Position numbers and translations under genes: made by a program
Shown here: positions 61,700 through 64,000 of the stretch, one piece after another
How the letters are laid out: every line of letters starts with the position of its first letter
Numbering within the stretch: position 1 is the first letter of the stretch
From: Letharia columbiana
Lineage: Eukaryota > Ascomycota > Lecanoromycetes > Lecanorales > Parmeliaceae
NCBI RefSeq assembly: GCF_014066305.1
Contig: NW_023501040.1
Span: 1,406,501 to 1,470,500 of the forward strand
Direction of reading: 5' to 3'
DNA: 64,000 nucleotides
Notes under the pieces: model-generated
Database searches by the model: none
What the model was told of the DNA's origin: nothing
Seen by the model: only the letters and a program-made list of their open reading frames with translations

Positions 61700-62877
61700 C
61701 TATTTTCGGAACACCATCACAGCATAGCGGAATGTGCCATTGGCATAGCCTCTTCTCATCGCTCGGAAAGCTTGAAGGAATGCTAGACCGTCTCGACCCT
61801 GAGAGATGGCAAAGGCCCACAGCGCTGGGTTCTGGACCAGCGACCATGATATATCCCTACGAGTATGCATGTGTCAAGGTACCGTTCACAATTGTCGGGA
61901 AGCCCTTGGGGACCTACCAAGTCTTGGAGACCTCTTTGCTGATATCAAAGGGCTTTGAGAACACACTAAGCCCAGCCTGCTTTGCGTAGCTGAGGTACTC
62001 TGACTGTGTGTTCAATCCAGGGAGAAGCATTCCGTCTTTGCACTAGTCAGTTCCATGGCTGACTAACACCCCGAGGCGAGACTCACCCTCGATCGGCTTG
62101 ATATCTGCTTCCATTTGCGCATCTGTCAACTCCTCGGCCTTGAACCAGTCCGCTACCACCAGTTTTCCACCTTCATTCAACAGCATCGAAGCGTTCCGAA
62201 AGAAGAGTTCCTTGTTGGGCAAATGGCTCATTGCCTCCGAGATCCACACGCAATCGAAGGTCGTCTTTGTCTCTGACTCATTGAAGAAGTCACCCATCTT
62301 CTCAGCATCGAGCTCGACGAACCTTACACTGCCATTACCCAACCCGATGGAGCTGGATGTCTCGACCTCCCCCTGCACACGTCCTGCCTCTTTTGCAGAC
62401 AAGTCTTTTGCCAACTTTACCTGCTGCCCGCTGATGGTGATTCCAGTAACACTACACCCCTTATTCTTAGCTAGATAGCGCGACGTGCCGCCGATGCCAC
62501 ACCCGACATCCAGAACCCGGCTTCCTGGGGGCAATTGAGAGCGCTCGAGTAGGAGATCTACAAGGCGCGTCTGTGCCACTTCTTTCGTGTCTGCTGAATC
62601 GAGGAAGTAGCCGTGGTGTATATGTTCACCCCTGCTGATCAGCGACTACTTCCCAGCATGGAACCCGGTACCGTGAACACTCGACACGTACATACCAAAG
62701 CGAGTAATAGTAGTCGGAACATATCTCGTAGTGGCGCTTGATGCGGTCTTTCAGGCCGGCAAAGGAGGTAGAGGGTTCTGGAGGGGGAATCTCGTAATCA
62801 TCCCCAATGTCCTGAGCTTGAGAATCCTTTGATAAAGACTGAGTATGCGCTATGGGTGCTTCATGATGGACTTCCAT
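61700..62877 (-). CDS. SAM-dependent methyltransferase (tocopherol/sterol-methyltransferase-like)
   Basis: Exons 62696-62877, 62087-62631, 61918-62035 and 61700-61856 (introns 64, 51 and 61 nt) encode 333 residues in consistent phase. The second exon has motif I VLDVGCGIGGTSRYLA, then GITISGQQVKLA, FVELDAEKMGDFF, FDCVWISEAMSHLPNK and LLNEGGKLVVADWF. The first exon reads LKDRIKRHYEICSDYYYSLW, joining to GEHIHHGYF, as in gamma-tocopherol-methyltransferase-like proteins. The last exon gives DISWSLVQNPALWAFAISQG and a C-terminus FRYAVMVFRK. It probably methylates a small lipophilic or secondary metabolite; the acceptor is unknown. The second intron uses an AAG acceptor, chosen because it restores the family sequence IKPIEDGMLLPGLNTQ. 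The gene is intact and flanked by inverted 63-bp repeat arrays. Confidence 0.85.
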
Positions 62878-63689
62878 GGTGCAAAGCTAGACCCCGACAG
62901 GACTGATATTCTTGCGCTCCGGGTCAAAACAGATCGAGACTTCTCTATGCGTCCCACGATTGATGGCTCGGTTGGAAAAGAAGCGCTGACGAGAACTTAG
63001 CGGCGCGTTTGTATTTCATGCCGACGCTAGAGAGACTTTTCGCCACAGCTTGACTGGGGGCTAGTGGGGCGCAGCACACACATGGCAATATAGCCGAGAT
63101 TGCTATGTTGGAAGAGCCTTAGATACTCGTAGGCGGTATCCTGCGTATCCCTCCTGTTTTTTGCTCCTCATTCTTATTCCTCTCGTCGCAAGCAGAGGTT
63201 TTGGACGTTTCCCCACCCACCCACGCCTTATTTTTTCAGCGATTTCTTGTATCTAGACTCTAGGTCTTCTACCTTACGTAGATGGGGAGTTTTCTTAGGG
63301 CTGAGCTGCATTGTGGACCGCTGTCTGCGTGCTTCTAAGCCTTAGAACCCAGCCAATCATCGTTTAGAACTCATTTGTGCGTGTAGTTTTCGTGGGATAT
63401 TAAGCGAGGACAACACTAGCGGGAATACGCTAAGGTACCTTAGCCGCATCTAGCTGCGTAAAAGTCGTTTCTGATTACCGTACCTCAGCACCTTTTGTAT
63501 CAGCTCGAGCAACCCCGCTGAGTGAGTGCTTCTTCTTGAATCCCCCAAGTATGGCACTTTTAGAGCAGCGTATAATGTTTGCACCGATCTGACGCAACGT
63601 CTTTTGAAGACCTAATAAGCCCGGGCGGAAGTGAATTCGATGGAGAATCAACCCAAATTGTAGTCTGGATTGGTTGCGCATCAAGCAAG
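62878..63689. other. Intergenic, methyltransferase promoter side
   Basis: No gene is seen. C-rich CCCACCCACCCACG at about 63211-63224 lies some 340 bp upstream of the start codon and could be a regulatory site. No firm assignment. Confidence 0.35.
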
Positions 63690-63950
63690 CTACCAGAAAC
63701 AGTGACAATCTAAGTCGCTGAACTTCGGACTTCCTTCATTCACAGTTTCCCACTTATTTCTGAAAATATCTCGGAGGAATATGTCGCTTGAGACTATGGT
63801 TGCTTCCGATAGCCTATAAGTTCTGGGATTTTCCAGGAAGAACATGTCGCTCATAAACATGATAGCTTCCGACAACGTGTTCTGGCCTGTTCCCGTAAAG
63901 AGATGTGGCCTACAATTAGGATTGCTTCTAACATTAGATTGGTTCTGGGA
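63690..63950 (-). repeat. Degenerate 63-bp repeat array, inverted copy
   Basis: On the minus strand about three units of the family at 61355-61655 are present (AACaCGtTGTCGGAAGC.A.C...GAGCGACATGTTCTTCCTGG). Two consecutive units are exactly 63 bp and in frame (SEAIMFMSDMFFLENPRTYR, then LSEATIVSSDIFLRD). Both arrays end with the same AGTGGG, so they are inverted copies of one sequence. Confidence 0.7.
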
Positions 63951-64000
63951 ATCAAATCGGAAAGGCTTACCGTATATGACACTGATGACTTCAAGAAGAA

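Overview
The window is nuclear DNA of a filamentous ascomycete (Pezizomycotina, probably Dothideomycetes; the class is an inference). Genes are scattered on both strands. Introns are short GT-AG introns of about 45-185 nt, several with a recognisable CTAAC/CTGAC-type branch site. Single-copy eukaryotic genes are recognisable (RNA polymerase III Rpc31, Atg3, Alg5, homoserine O-acetyltransferase), as are fungus-specific families (Zn2Cys6 factors, rhodopsin-like membrane proteins, UstYa-like proteins, GH128 glucanase). One 3 kb block is almost pure A/T and carries the CpA/TpG depletion of repeat-induced point mutation (RIP).

Layout. 1-1850: 5'-proximal part of an Est1-type protein (-). 1.9-8.9 kb: no convincing gene, but a duplicated tRNA-like module (4.9-5.2 kb) and a small inverted-repeat element (6.6-6.8 kb). 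8.9-10.2 kb: GNAT acetyltransferase followed in another frame by an acidic tail ending in a ubiquitin-interacting motif. 11.7-17.8 kb: a Ser/Asp-rich hypothetical, then RPC31 (-) divergent from an Hsm3-like proteasome chaperone gene (+), then a five-exon rhodopsin-like gene (-). 19.7-21.2 kb: MET2-type homoserine O-acetyltransferase. 22.3-26.6 kb: an intact HSL-type alpha/beta hydrolase (-) divergent from a broken AspRS-DUF2156 fusion (+), the architecture of ergosteryl-aspartate synthase ErdS. 27.6-28.7 kb: secreted GH128 glucanase. 30.9-31.5 kb: UstYa-like remnant. 34.4-36.0 kb: broken Zn2Cys6 regulator. 36.9-42.6 kb: secreted Cys-containing protein, ATG3 (-), alpha/beta hydrolase, ALG5 (-). 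44.7-48.0 kb: RING protein running into a poly(A)/RIP block. 49.8-54.4 kb: large C2H2 protein with two alternative first exons. 55.4-61.0 kb: small hypothetical, internally deleted sulfotransferase-like gene, F-box-like protein, hypothetical. 61.3-64.0 kb: SAM methyltransferase with 63-bp repeats on both sides in opposite orientation.

The main theme is gene decay. The ErdS-like gene has four in-frame stops, all explicable as C-to-T changes, about seven frame changes, and altered residues in AspRS motifs 2 and 3. The Zn2Cys6 factor, the UstYa-like gene and probably the sulfotransferase-like gene are also broken. The hydrolase beside the dead sterol-aspartylation gene is open and could be its former partner. 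ORF boundaries and splice sites were worked out by hand from phase and motif; none was checked against transcripts or databases.
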